Positions 18,980-26,824 of a stretch of 64,000 nucleotides of DNA are shown in pieces; position 1 is the first letter of the stretch; the number at the start of each line of letters is the position of its first letter. Source of the DNA: JALZKA01 sp963725035 (GTDB lineage Bacteria > Actinomycetota > Thermoleophilia > Solirubrobacterales > 70-9). The position numbers were made by a program, and so were the translations under genes. The notes beneath the pieces are model-generated. The model had not been told where the DNA came from. It searched no databases and worked only from the letters and a program-made list of their open reading frames with translations. The stretch covers positions 248,001 to 312,000 of the forward strand of contig CAVRWX010000018.1 in NCBI GenBank assembly GCA_963725035.1, given 5' to 3'.

Positions 18980-18998
18980 CTGCGAAAGCAGCATGTGC
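18966..18998 (+). repeat. Hairpin element C, copy 3 (serC-serA junction)
   Basis: The plus strand reads GAG, stem GCAGC (18970-18974), loop TTTA, stem GCTGC (18979-18983), then GAAAGCAGCATGTGC. The second arm can instead pair with the following GCAGC around a GAAA tetraloop, so two mutually exclusive hairpins are possible. The element spans the serC stop codon and contributes the proposed serA GTG start (18995). A 15-codon frame (MSSFSCESSMCRWLG, 18966-19013) also runs through it, but the shared repeat sequence explains it better than a leader peptide. Confidence 0.65.
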
Positions 18999-20581
18999 CG
19001 GTGGTTGGGGTGAAGGTCCTGGTCAAGGAGAAGATCGCGGATACCGGCGTCGAGCTTCTGCGCGAGGACTTCGACGTCGAACTTGGCCTCGACTGGGACC
19101 AGGAGACGCTCGAGGCCAGGATCGGCGAGTTCGACGCGCTGATCGTCCGCTCGGCCACCAAGGTCACCGCCGATCTGATCGCCAAGGCCTCCAACCTGAA
19201 GGTCGTGGGCCGGGCCGGCACTGGCGTCGACAACGTCGACCTCGTCGCGGCGACCAAGCGCGGAATCCTCGTGGTCAACGCCCCTGAGTCGAACTCAGTC
19301 GCAGCGGCGGAGCACACGCTGGCCCTCGCGCTCGCGCTGGCCCGCAACGTTCCGCAGGCGCACGGCGCCCTGGTCGCCGGCGAGTGGGCGCGCTCGCGCT
19401 ACGGCGGCAACGAGCTCTACGGCAAGACGCTCGGCGTCATCGGCTTCGGCCGGATCGGCCAGCTGGTCGCACGCCGCGCCCAGTCGTTCGACATGGAGGT
19501 GATCGGCTTCGACAAGTTCGTCACCACCGAGCGCTTCCGCGACCTCGGAGTGGAGGGCGTCGAGACCTCCGACGAGCTCTACGAACGTGCCGACTTCATC
19601 ACGATCCACCTACCGAAGACGCCCGAGACCGTCAACTGGATCGATGCGACGGCGCTGACCCGCATGAAGGACGGCGTCCGCATCGTCAACTGCGCGCGCG
19701 GTGAGCTGATCGACCTCGAAGCTCTCGGTGCTGCGCTCGAATCGGGCAAGGTCGCAGGAGCCGCGCTCGACGTCTTCCCCGAGGAGCCCACCACTGAGCA
19801 TCCGCTCTTCGGCCGCGACGACGTGGTCGTCACGCCCCACCTGGGCGCCTCGACGGCCGAGGCGCAGGACCGCGCCGGCACCGACACGGCCAAGCAGGTC
19901 AAGGCCGCGCTCGACGGCGGCGTCGTCACCAACGCCGTCAACCTCGGCGCGCCACTGCCCGAGGCGGTCGCGCCCTTCGTCGGGCTCTGCCGCCGCCTTG
20001 GCACGCTCGCGCAGGGCCTTGCGCAAGGCGGCGTCGATCGCGTCCAGGCCGAGTTCCGCGGCCGCATCGCCGAGCACGACACGCGCGTTCTCGGCATCTC
20101 GGTCCTCGCCGGTGTCCTTCGTGGCCACACCGAGGAGCAGGTGAACCTGGTGAACGCCTCCGCTCTCGGAGAAGAGCGCGGGATCGAGCTCACCGAGCTG
20201 ATCGACGCCTCAGCGGGCGACTTCACGGAGCTCATCACCGTCCGCGTGGGCTCCGGCGACGACGCCGTCGAGGTGTCGGGCACCGGCGTCGGTCCGCGCA
20301 ACGACCCCTACCTGGTCGGCGTGTGGGGCCAGAGCTTCTACCTGCCGCTGGCCGAGCACCTCGCCGTCTTCCGCTACTCCGACCAGCCGGGCATGATCGG
20401 CCGGGTCGGCACCTGCTTCGGCGAGGAGGGCGTGAACATCATCTCGGCCGCGGTCGGCGCCGAGTCCGAGGACGGCCACGCCGTGATGGTCCTGACGACC
20501 GACGCATCGGTCGAGCAGTCAACGATCGACCGCATCCTCGAGATGCCCGGCTTCGCGACCGGCCACGCCATCGACCTCTAG
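18995..20581 (+). CDS. serA: D-3-phosphoglycerate dehydrogenase (long, ASB/ACT-domain type)
   Basis: Oxidises 3-phosphoglycerate, the first step of serine synthesis. From GTG 18995 it has 528 residues (GTG 19010 would give 523). The substrate-binding domain leads to VVGRAGTGVDNVDL, the NAD motif LGVIGFGRIGQLVARRA (about residues 146-162) and the catalytic Arg/Glu/His set in NCARGELIDLEAL, LDVFPEEP and TPHLGASTAEAQ. An intervening domain (about 320-450) precedes a C-terminal ACT domain (HLAVFRYSDQPGMIGRVGTCFGEEGVNIISAAVG), the serine-sensing arrangement of mycobacterial-type SerA. It is followed by repeat A copy 2. Confidence 0.95.
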   Translation: MPVVGVKVLVKEKIADTGVELLREDFDVELGLDWDQETLEARIGEFDALIVRSATKVTADLIAKASNLKVVGRAGTGVDNVDLVAATKRGILVVNAPESNSVAAAEHTLALALALARNVPQAHGALVAGEWARSRYGGNELYGKTLGVIGFGRIGQLVARRAQSFDMEVIGFDKFVTTERFRDLGVEGVETSDELYERADFITIHLPKTPETVNWIDATALTRMKDGVRIVNCARGELIDLEALGAALESGKVAGAALDVFPEEPTTEHPLFGRDDVVVTPHLGASTAEAQDRAGTDTAKQVKAALDGGVVTNAVNLGAPLPEAVAPFVGLCRRLGTLAQGLAQGGVDRVQAEFRGRIAEHDTRVLGISVLAGVLRGHTEEQVNLVNASALGEERGIELTELIDASAGDFTELITVRVGSGDDAVEVSGTGVGPRNDPYLVGVWGQSFYLPLAEHLAVFRYSDQPGMIGRVGTCFGEEGVNIISAAVGAESEDGHAVMVLTTDASVEQSTIDRILEMPGFATGHAIDL

Positions 20582-20584
20582 CCC

Positions 20585-20608
20585 GGTGCCAGGCACGGTG
20601 CCTGGCAC
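20585..20608. repeat. Palindromic repeat A, copy 2 (after serA)
   Basis: GGTGCCAGGCAC and GTGCCTGGCAC arms around a G, three bases after the serA stop. It has the same sense sequence as copy 1 after menE. Its position just past a stop codon suggests a 3'-end hairpin, but there is no T-tract. Confidence 0.83.
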
Positions 20609-20646
20609 GAAGCGCTTTGCTCACACACCTCGCGTAGGGTGGCCGC

Positions 20647-21678
20647 ATGCGCGCGGTCGTCATCACGAAGAACGGCGGGCCCGACGTGCTCGAGGTCCAG
20701 GAGCGGCCGGACCCCGAGGTGAAGCCGGGCGAGATCCGCGTGGCGACGAAGGCCGCGGGCATCAACTTCGCCGATCTGATGGCTCGCTCGGGCATGTACC
20801 CGGATGCGCCGAAGCTGCCGTCGGTGGTTGGCTACGAGGTCGCGGGCGAGGTGGAATCGGTCGGCGATGGGGTGGAGGACTACGCCGTTGGCGAACGCGT
20901 CGTCGCGGGCACGCGCTTCGGCGGGTATGCCGAGCTCGTGAGCGTCCCCGTCGAGGGCCAGGTGCTCCGGCTCCCGGATTCGCTCTCGTTCGAGCAGGGC
21001 GCAGCCATTCCCGTGAACTACGCCACCGCCTACGCCGGCTTCGTGCTCATGGGCGGCCTGCGCAAGGGAGACAGGGCGTTGATCCACGCCGCCGCGGGAG
21101 GCGTCGGCATCGCGGCGACGCAGGTCGCAAAGGACATCGGCGCCGAGGTCTTCGGCACCGCCTCTGCCTCCAAGCACGACGCGATTCGCGAGCTGGGCGT
21201 CGATCATCCGATCGACTACCGCTCGACCGACTTCGCCGAGGAGGTCATGAAGATCACGAACGGCGAGGGAGTGGACGTCGTCATGGACGCGATCGGGCCT
21301 TCAAGCTTCAAGAAGTCCTACTCGGTCCTCCGACAGGGCGGTCGGCTGATCATGTTCGGTCTCTCCGAGGTCCAGACGGGTGAGAAGCGCGACTTGCCGG
21401 CCGTGGTCAAGGGGCTCGCCAAGATGCCGATGGCGACCTTCCCGTGGTGGAAGAGCCTCTCGGCCATGAACGAGAACAAGGGCGTCTTCGGCCTCAACAT
21501 GCTGAGCTGGTGGGACCGCGAGGGCCTGAGCCGGGCGCTCGAGCCTCTCGAGGCGGGTGTCGCGTCCGGCGCGTACGTCCCGGTCGTGGCCGAATCGTTC
21601 GCCTTCGGCGATGCCCCCGCCGCACACCGCTATCTGGGCGAGGGCAAGAACATCGGCAAGGTCGTCCTCGTCCCCTGA
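20647..21678 (+). CDS. Zinc-independent MDR family NAD(P)H:quinone oxidoreductase-like protein
   Basis: 343 residues of the medium-chain dehydrogenase/reductase fold, quinone-oxidoreductase branch. The GroES-like N-terminal domain has AAGINFADLMARSGMYP, which replaces the zinc-binding pattern of alcohol dehydrogenases. The nucleotide motif is ALIHAAAGGVGIAATQVAKDIGAEVFGTAS (about 142-171). The block PWWKSLSAMNENKGVFGLNMLSWWDREG resembles synaptic-vesicle VAT-1-like members. It probably reduces quinones or enals with NADPH. It follows serA after repeat A copy 2 and 38 bases. The in vivo substrate is unknown. Confidence 0.8.
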   Translation: MRAVVITKNGGPDVLEVQERPDPEVKPGEIRVATKAAGINFADLMARSGMYPDAPKLPSVVGYEVAGEVESVGDGVEDYAVGERVVAGTRFGGYAELVSVPVEGQVLRLPDSLSFEQGAAIPVNYATAYAGFVLMGGLRKGDRALIHAAAGGVGIAATQVAKDIGAEVFGTASASKHDAIRELGVDHPIDYRSTDFAEEVMKITNGEGVDVVMDAIGPSSFKKSYSVLRQGGRLIMFGLSEVQTGEKRDLPAVVKGLAKMPMATFPWWKSLSAMNENKGVFGLNMLSWWDREGLSRALEPLEAGVASGAYVPVVAESFAFGDAPAAHRYLGEGKNIGKVVLVP

Positions 21679-21683
21679 GCGCC

Positions 21684-22361
21684 ATGGGCTGGGTGGAGCT
21701 GGCATCCATCTCGTCGCTCTACGAGCGGACGATCCACGACACCGGGCGCGAGCCCGAGTTCATCTTCCTCGTCGCGTTCCTCTTGACGTTCTCGTTCATC
21801 AGGACGAGCGCTCACATGATCAACGCGGGTGTGAGCTGGTGGCCCGGCAACGTCAATGTCGGCGGCACCCACATCCACCACCTGGTGTGGGGGATCGTGA
21901 TCGTCGTTGTCACCGGCTACCTCACGGGGGTTGCCGAGGTTCGCGAGCAGCCCGGGTACTACATCCTCGTCGGGCTCTTCGGCTTTGGCTGCGGACTCAC
22001 CTTCGACGAGTTTGCGCTCTGGCTGAACCTCCGTGACGTCTACTGGGAAAAGGAGGGCCGGCGCTCGATCGATGCGGTGATCGTTGTGGCGTTGCTTGGC
22101 CTCCTCGGCGTGACCGGCTTCGGCGGCTGGGTCGAATCGGCTGACAACATCACCAACGGAGCGTTTGCCGCCGTCGGCGTCCTGGGCGCCATCGCCCTCG
22201 CTCTCGCCCTCGTGACCGCAGCAAAGGGCAGGCTCCTCCTCGCCGCGTTTGCCGTCCTGTTCTGGCCGGTAGGGATCGTCGGCGCCACGAGGTTCGCGAA
22301 GCCGGGGTCGATCTGGATTCGCTGGTTCGGGACCGGCACCAAGCGACGACCGGGAACTTGA
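21684..22361 (+). CDS. Multi-pass membrane protein of unknown function
   Basis: 225 residues from ATG 21684, five bases after the oxidoreductase stop, so probably in one operon with it. Hydrophobic segments include FIFLVAFLLTFSFI, LVWGIVIVVVTGYLTGV, YYILVGLFGFGCGLTFDEFALWL, AVIVVALLGLLGVTGF and LLLAAFAVLFWPVGIVG. A His-rich motif in an extramembrane loop (GGTHIHHLVWG) and an acidic FDEFALWLNLRDVYW could bind metal. I do not recognise the family with certainty. Confidence 0.6.
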   Translation: MGWVELASISSLYERTIHDTGREPEFIFLVAFLLTFSFIRTSAHMINAGVSWWPGNVNVGGTHIHHLVWGIVIVVVTGYLTGVAEVREQPGYYILVGLFGFGCGLTFDEFALWLNLRDVYWEKEGRRSIDAVIVVALLGLLGVTGFGGWVESADNITNGAFAAVGVLGAIALALALVTAAKGRLLLAAFAVLFWPVGIVGATRFAKPGSIWIRWFGTGTKRRPGT

Positions 22362-22428
22362 CCGGCGTAGCCGGCGACCTTGACGCCCGCCGGCTAGAGG
22401 TCTATCGTTCGGGGGTGAGCAGGGGGAG

Positions 22429-22539
22429 ATGGCAGACGGTCGTCGCAGGGACAAGCTCAGGGGCGGCGATGGCGTCAAGGCGGAGCCCACCGCGATCTGG
22501 TCAAGAACTGCGAACACGGAGGCGACTGACTCACCATGA
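22429..22539 (+). pseudogene. Remnant or short RTX-like coding fragment
   Basis: ATG 22429 follows an AGGGGGAG site and encodes 36 residues beginning MADGRRRDKLRGGDG, which resembles an RTX nonapeptide segment. A second frame in the same stretch (about 22489-22529) encodes DLVKNCEHGGD-stop, matching the KNCEP/KDCEP C-termini of the three intact genes that follow. Both traces in 110 bases suggest a decayed fourth paralogue. The short frame ends by overlapping the next gene's start as ATGA, so it could also act as a coupling leader. Confidence 0.4.
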
Positions 22540-23087
22540 ATAAGCGCACGGCCATACTCGCAATAGCCGCTGTTACTTCGCTCGCCTTCGCTGCCGTCGC
22601 CTTCGCGACAACCACCCCGGTCCTGACCTACACGCCGCCCACAATCAAGGTGAAGGACCACAGCTTCCACAATTCGACTGAGAACTTCCTGATCGGCCGC
22701 GAGAACGAGCACTTCTTCTTCCAGTCGGCCACGGGCATGGCCATCGACCCCGCCTCGGACAGTGGCTGTACCGGCGACATGGGCGCCACTTTCTGCGACA
22801 GGAAGGGCATCAAGAAGATCACTGTCCTGACCAACGACTTGAACGACACGGTTGAGATCGACCTCGGCGCCAGCGCCGACAAGGTCAAGCAGATCATCAA
22901 GGGCCAGGACGACAACGATGACCTGATCGGCGGCGAGGGCTCGCAGAAGCTAGTCGGCGGTGAGGGCAACGACGAGCTCGACGGCGGTCCCGGCAAGGAC
23001 GTCCTGATCGGCGGTCCAGGGGCCGACTTCTGCACGGGCGGCCCGGGCAACGACACGATCAAGGACTGCGAACCACCTGAGAGATGA
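22536..23087 (+). CDS. Secreted RTX-like calcium-binding repeat protein 1
   Basis: 183 residues. A Sec signal peptide (KRTAILAIAAVTSLAFAAVAFA) is followed by a shared domain of about 100 residues with two conserved Cys (SGCTGDMGATFCDRKGIKKI) and a LTNDLNDTVEIDLGASADKVKQI segment. The C-terminus has hemolysin-type GGxGxDxLx nonapeptides: GGEGNDELD, GGPGKDVLI, GGPGADFCT and GGPGNDTIK, ending DCE. RTX repeats fold as a calcium-filled beta-roll outside the cell. No catalytic domain is visible. It is the first of three tandem paralogues with overlapping starts and stops. Confidence 0.8.
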   Translation: MNKRTAILAIAAVTSLAFAAVAFATTTPVLTYTPPTIKVKDHSFHNSTENFLIGRENEHFFFQSATGMAIDPASDSGCTGDMGATFCDRKGIKKITVLTNDLNDTVEIDLGASADKVKQIIKGQDDNDDLIGGEGSQKLVGGEGNDELDGGPGKDVLIGGPGADFCTGGPGNDTIKDCEPPER

Positions 23088-23647
23088 ACCCATCTCGCGG
23101 ACTCAAGCTCGGCATTGCGACGCTGGTCGCGCTCATCGTGAGCGGTTCGGTCGCGGTCGCGTTCACGGCGCCGATGGTGCTCTACGAGCCACCGGTGGTG
23201 AAGATGTTCGACATCGACACCAACAACACGGTCGAGAACATGGTCGTGAACCAAGACGGGAACTTCCTGCTTTTCTCGAGCACCCCTGTGCAGGTGGCAA
23301 TGCATCCGGACTCCGATCCCGGCTGCGACATCGACGTTTCGGTGGGCTGCCCCAAGGAGGGGATCAAGAAGATCGTGATGAACCTCGGCGCGATGAACGA
23401 CTCGGGCGAGTTCGACCTCGACTCGAACACCGCGAAGAAGATCAAGCAGATCGCTAAGGGCGGAGCCGACAACGACGACCTGGAGGGTCGCGACGGCACT
23501 CAGATCCTCAAGGGCGGCGAGGGCAACGACGAGCTCGACGGTGGGCCGGGCAAGGACGTCCTGATCGGCGGTCCAGGGATCGACTTCTGCAACGGCGGGG
23601 CAGGAGACGACACGATCAAGGACTGCGAACCAGCCCCAATGCGCTGA
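23084..23647 (+). CDS. Secreted RTX-like calcium-binding repeat protein 2
   Basis: 187 residues. The start overlaps the previous stop by four bases (ATGA). The signal peptide (GIATLVALIVSGSVAVAFTA) is followed by the shared pattern MVLYEPPVVK, NGT-like NNTVENMVVNQDGNFLLFSS, DSDPGCDIDVSVGCPKEGIKKIV and LGAMNDSGEFDLDSN. RTX repeats GGEGNDELD, GGPGKDVLI, GGPGIDFCN and GGAGDDTIK end in DCEPAPMR. Stretches of the repeat region are nearly identical in DNA to protein 1, so recent duplication or gene conversion is likely. Confidence 0.8.
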   Translation: MNPSRGLKLGIATLVALIVSGSVAVAFTAPMVLYEPPVVKMFDIDTNNTVENMVVNQDGNFLLFSSTPVQVAMHPDSDPGCDIDVSVGCPKEGIKKIVMNLGAMNDSGEFDLDSNTAKKIKQIAKGGADNDDLEGRDGTQILKGGEGNDELDGGPGKDVLIGGPGIDFCNGGAGDDTIKDCEPAPMR

Positions 23648-24207
23648 TGCCGATTAAGCGCCGACTGTTCTTCGCTGGCCTCCTCGTTACGTCGGGTGCA
23701 CTGGCATGGGCTGCCGTTGCTTGGGCGACTTTTCATCCTGAGGTTCTCTACAAGCCGCCCGTGATCAAGGCGCTCGACTACGTGTCCCACATGTCGGTGG
23801 AGGACGTCACCGTGACTCGTGTGGGGCCGGGCTTCCTGTTCGCAACCGGCGATGCCGGCTTCATGATCGCGCCTGAGTCGGATCCCGGCTGCGAGCTCGC
23901 AGACGACGTCTTGTGCCCACGCGAGGGCGTCAAGAAGATCATCGTCCTCCTCGGGGCCATGAACGACTCGGCCGAGATCGACCTTGGCCACTCGGCCGAC
24001 AAGGTCAAGCAGATCCTCAAGGGCGGGGACGATAACGACGACCTGACGGGCGGGCCAGGCCCTCAGAAGCTTCTCGGAGGCGAGGGCAACGACGAGCTCT
24101 TCGGCGGGGCCGGCCCCGACGTCCTCGACGGTGGGCCGGGGACGGACGTCTGCCTCGGCAACAACAAGGACACGTTCAAGAACTGCGAACCGGTCCCGAT
24201 GCGGTGA
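23647..24207 (+). CDS. Secreted RTX-like calcium-binding repeat protein 3
   Basis: 186 residues, beginning one base inside the preceding stop (TGATG). The signal peptide (LFFAGLLVTSGALAWAAVAWA) is followed by VLYKPPVIKALDYVSHMSVEDVTV, ESDPGCELADDVLCPREGVKKIIVLLGAMNDSAEIDLG, and RTX-like GGPGPQKLL, GGEGNDELF, GGAGPDVLD and GGPGTDVCL. It ends KNCEPVPMR, close to protein 2. The conserved Cys pair probably forms a disulfide outside the cell. The gene ends 22 bases before the leuA leader peptide. Confidence 0.8.
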   Translation: MPIKRRLFFAGLLVTSGALAWAAVAWATFHPEVLYKPPVIKALDYVSHMSVEDVTVTRVGPGFLFATGDAGFMIAPESDPGCELADDVLCPREGVKKIIVLLGAMNDSAEIDLGHSADKVKQILKGGDDNDDLTGGPGPQKLLGGEGNDELFGGAGPDVLDGGPGTDVCLGNNKDTFKNCEPVPMR

Positions 24208-24229
24208 TTTCGCTACTCTGCCAAGACCG

Positions 24230-24289
24230 ATGACGTGCGGCACCCGCAACCTGACGCTTCTCCTTCTCCTCCCCCGCTGGGGGAGTTAA
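24230..24289 (+). promoter_or_regulatory. leuA leader peptide and attenuator region
   Basis: A 19-codon frame, MTCGTRNLTLLLLLPRWGS-stop, carries one Leu codon followed by five consecutive Leu codons, 68 bases upstream of leuA. A GC-rich hairpin (CTCCCCC, loop GCT, GGGGGAG; 24269-24285) begins at the end of the Leu run. A second stem, GCGGC/GCCGC (24296-24300 with 24307-24311), follows the stop. This is the arrangement of ribosome-mediated transcription attenuation known for leuA in actinobacteria: leucine shortage stalls the ribosome and changes folding. The mechanism is inferred from the layout. Confidence 0.8.
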
Positions 24290-24356
24290 TCGTCGGCGGC
24301 GCGTGAGCCGCACACCCAGCGCAGGTACATCGGACCGGACAGAGAAGGAGCAATTC

Positions 24357-25952
24357 ATGGGCACCACGCCCTCATCGGATCCAAATCGAGTCGAGATCTT
24401 CGACACGACGCTGCGGGACGGCGAGCAGTCGCCGGGCATCTCGCTGAACACGCAGGAGAAGGTCGAGATCGCGCATCAGCTCGCCCGTCTTGGCGTGGAC
24501 GTGATCGAGGCCGGATTCCCGATCACCTCACCCGGCGACTTCGAGGCCGTCGAGGCGATCGCCCGCCACGTCCAGGGTCCCGTGATCTGCGGGCTCTCCC
24601 GCACCCACAAGGCCGATATCGACGCCGCGTGGAACGCGATCAAGGACTCTGAGCGACCGCGGATTCACACGTTCATCTCGACCTCTGACATCCACATCGA
24701 GCACCAGCTTCAGACGACGCACGACGACGTGAAGGGCCAAGCGCGGGCCGCCGTTGCGCTCTCCAAGTCCTACTGCGACGACGTCGAGTTCTCGCCGATG
24801 GACGCGACCCGCGCGGACGTGGACTTCACAGCCGAGGTGTGCGCGATCGCCGTCGAAGAGGGCGCGAACGTCATCAACATCCCGGACACCGTCGGCTACA
24901 CGACGCCCGAGGAGTACACGGCCTATCTCAAGCGCCTCTACGAGCTGGTCCCTGGCCTCGAGAACGTCACCGTCTCGGTCCATTGCCACGACGATCTGGG
25001 CCTCGCGGTCGCCAACTCCTACGCGGGCGTTCTGGCGGGCGCGCGCCAGGTCGAGTGCGCTGTGAACGGGATCGGTGAGCGCGCGGGCAACTGCTCGCTC
25101 GAGGAGATCGTGATGCTGCTCCGGACGCGAACGGACGAGCATGGGCTCGACACCGGCCTGGATGCGACCGAGCTGGCGCGGACGAGCCGCATGATCTCGC
25201 GCCTCACTGGCTATCCCGTCCAGCCGAACAAGGCGATCGTCGGCCGCAACGCCTTCGCGCACGAGTCCGGCATCCACCAGGACGGCGTCCTCAAGGAGCG
25301 CACGACCTACGAGATCATGGACCCGACGCACGTCGGCCTCGAGTCGAACTCGATCGTCCTCGGCAAGCACTCGGGACGCCATGCGCTGAAGGACGCGCTG
25401 GAGCAGCTCGGCTTCAAGGTCGACGGCTCCGCGCTCAACCAGGCGTTCAAGCGCTTCAAGGAGATCGCTGACAAGAAGAAGCAGGTGACGGCGCTCGACC
25501 TGGAGGCAATCGTCTCCGACGAGATGCGCGAGCGAACCGACTCCTACGGCCTCGGCTGGTTCGAGGTCGAGGCCGGATCGCGCAAGGAGCCGCACGCGCG
25601 CGTCGCGGTGCGGATGCCCTCGGGCGAGGAAGCGATCGGCGAGTCCACCGGCGACGGTCCCGTGGACGCGATTTTCTCCGCGATCCGCGCAGCGATCCCG
25701 ACCGAGTGTGAGCTCCGCTCCTACACGGTCAGTGCCGTGACCGAGGGCGAGGACGCGCTCGGCGAGGTGACCGTGATGCTGAAAGCACACGGTCGGCTCG
25801 CGTCCGGACAAGGCGTCGCAACGGACATCCTCGAGGCGTCGGCCCGCGCGTACGTGAGGGCGCTCTCGAACGCGCTCGACGGCGCCGCCGTCCGCGAGGC
25901 CGAGGGCGTCACCGAGGACGCTGCGAAGCTTCCGGCAACGCCCGGGCCGTAG
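24357..25952 (+). CDS. leuA: 2-Isopropylmalate synthase
   Basis: Condenses acetyl-CoA with 2-oxoisovalerate, the committed leucine step. ATG 24357 follows an AGAAGGAG site and gives 531 residues. The DRE-TIM barrel has DTTLRDGEQSPGISL (residues 15-29), SVHCHDDLGLAVANS (HxH metal site), NGIGERAGNCSLEE and GRNAFAHESGIHQDG. The C-terminal LeuA dimer domain (TDSYGLGWFEVEAGS...ASGQGVATDILEASARAYVRALSNAL) is the leucine feedback-sensing region. HESGIHQDG with GLESNSIVLGKHSGRHA separates it from the citramalate synthase encoded downstream. Expression is probably attenuated through the upstream leader. Confidence 0.96.
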   Translation: MGTTPSSDPNRVEIFDTTLRDGEQSPGISLNTQEKVEIAHQLARLGVDVIEAGFPITSPGDFEAVEAIARHVQGPVICGLSRTHKADIDAAWNAIKDSERPRIHTFISTSDIHIEHQLQTTHDDVKGQARAAVALSKSYCDDVEFSPMDATRADVDFTAEVCAIAVEEGANVINIPDTVGYTTPEEYTAYLKRLYELVPGLENVTVSVHCHDDLGLAVANSYAGVLAGARQVECAVNGIGERAGNCSLEEIVMLLRTRTDEHGLDTGLDATELARTSRMISRLTGYPVQPNKAIVGRNAFAHESGIHQDGVLKERTTYEIMDPTHVGLESNSIVLGKHSGRHALKDALEQLGFKVDGSALNQAFKRFKEIADKKKQVTALDLEAIVSDEMRERTDSYGLGWFEVEAGSRKEPHARVAVRMPSGEEAIGESTGDGPVDAIFSAIRAAIPTECELRSYTVSAVTEGEDALGEVTVMLKAHGRLASGQGVATDILEASARAYVRALSNALDGAAVREAEGVTEDAAKLPATPGP

Positions 25953-26018
25953 CTACAAACCGCCGCGTCAGCGGTGACAGATCAGTGCAAGCACGATCCG
26001 GCGAGTAGGGTGAATCGG

Positions 26019-26759
26019 ATGGGACAACTCGACGGGCGAAGGGTCTTGATCACCGGCGCATCCTCTGGAATCGGGGAGGCGACCGCTGAGGCGATCGTTG
26101 CCGAGGGAGGCTCTGTCGCGCTCGGCGCTCGGCGCAAGGACCGCCTCGACGAGCTCGCATCGAAGCTTGACGGCAACGCCATCGCGATCGAGGCCGACAT
26201 CGGCGACGAGGCGCAGGCCAAGGCTTTGGTCGAAGGCTCGATCGAGGGCCTGGGTGGCCTCGACGGGCTCGTCAACAACGCCGGCGTCATGCTCCTCGGA
26301 CCGCTCCAGGGCGCCGATCCCGAGGAGTGGCGGACGATGATCAACGTCAACTGCCTCGGGCTTCTCTACTGCACGCACTACGCGCTCCCCGTGATGCGTG
26401 ACGGCGGGGGAGGGGACATCGTCAACGTCGCCTCTGTCGCCGGACGGACCGCTGGGATCGGATCGGGCGTCTACAACATGACCAAGTGGGGCGTCGTCGG
26501 CTACTCGGAGTCGCTGCGCCAGGAGGGCGCCCACATCGGCGTCCGGGTCACTTGTGTCGAGCCGGGCTACGTTGAGACGGAGCTGCAGGGGCACAACAAG
26601 CACCCGATGGTGGTCGAGCGGATGAAGCAGATAAAAGAGGACACCGGCAAGGTGCTGGAGTCGGCCGATATCGCGAACGCGATCGTCTACGCGCTCGCTC
26701 AGCCCAAGCACGTCTCGATCAACGAGATCATGGTGCGGCCGAGCACCTCGACCCGATAG
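26019..26759 (+). CDS. Short-chain dehydrogenase/reductase
   Basis: 246 residues of the classical SDR fold from ATG 26019. It has the cofactor motif TGASSGIGEATAE (13-25), the NNAGV motif, catalytic Ser in NVASVAGR, and YNMTKWG (YxxxK), with PGYVETEL after the active site. ALGARRKDRL after the second strand has an Arg suited to NADPH. It resembles the YdfG-like clade acting on hydroxy acids and alcohols. The substrate is unknown. It lies between leuA and the XRE-leuCD block, but no sequence feature links it to leucine synthesis. Confidence 0.82.
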   Translation: MGQLDGRRVLITGASSGIGEATAEAIVAEGGSVALGARRKDRLDELASKLDGNAIAIEADIGDEAQAKALVEGSIEGLGGLDGLVNNAGVMLLGPLQGADPEEWRTMINVNCLGLLYCTHYALPVMRDGGGGDIVNVASVAGRTAGIGSGVYNMTKWGVVGYSESLRQEGAHIGVRVTCVEPGYVETELQGHNKHPMVVERMKQIKEDTGKVLESADIANAIVYALAQPKHVSINEIMVRPSTSTR

Positions 26760-26824
26760 ACCGAAGCGGCGTGGCGCGCCGCCGGGAAGGGTGGCGGCGA
26801 ATTCACCCAACTCAGGGAGGGACC

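Noticed and set aside
18966..19013. MSSFSCESSMCRWLG as a serine/cysteine leader peptide for serA
   Set aside because: The same DNA is a repeat that also occurs, in other frames and orientations, near menA and ilvN, so the serine codons are explained by the repeat; no attenuator terminator follows.
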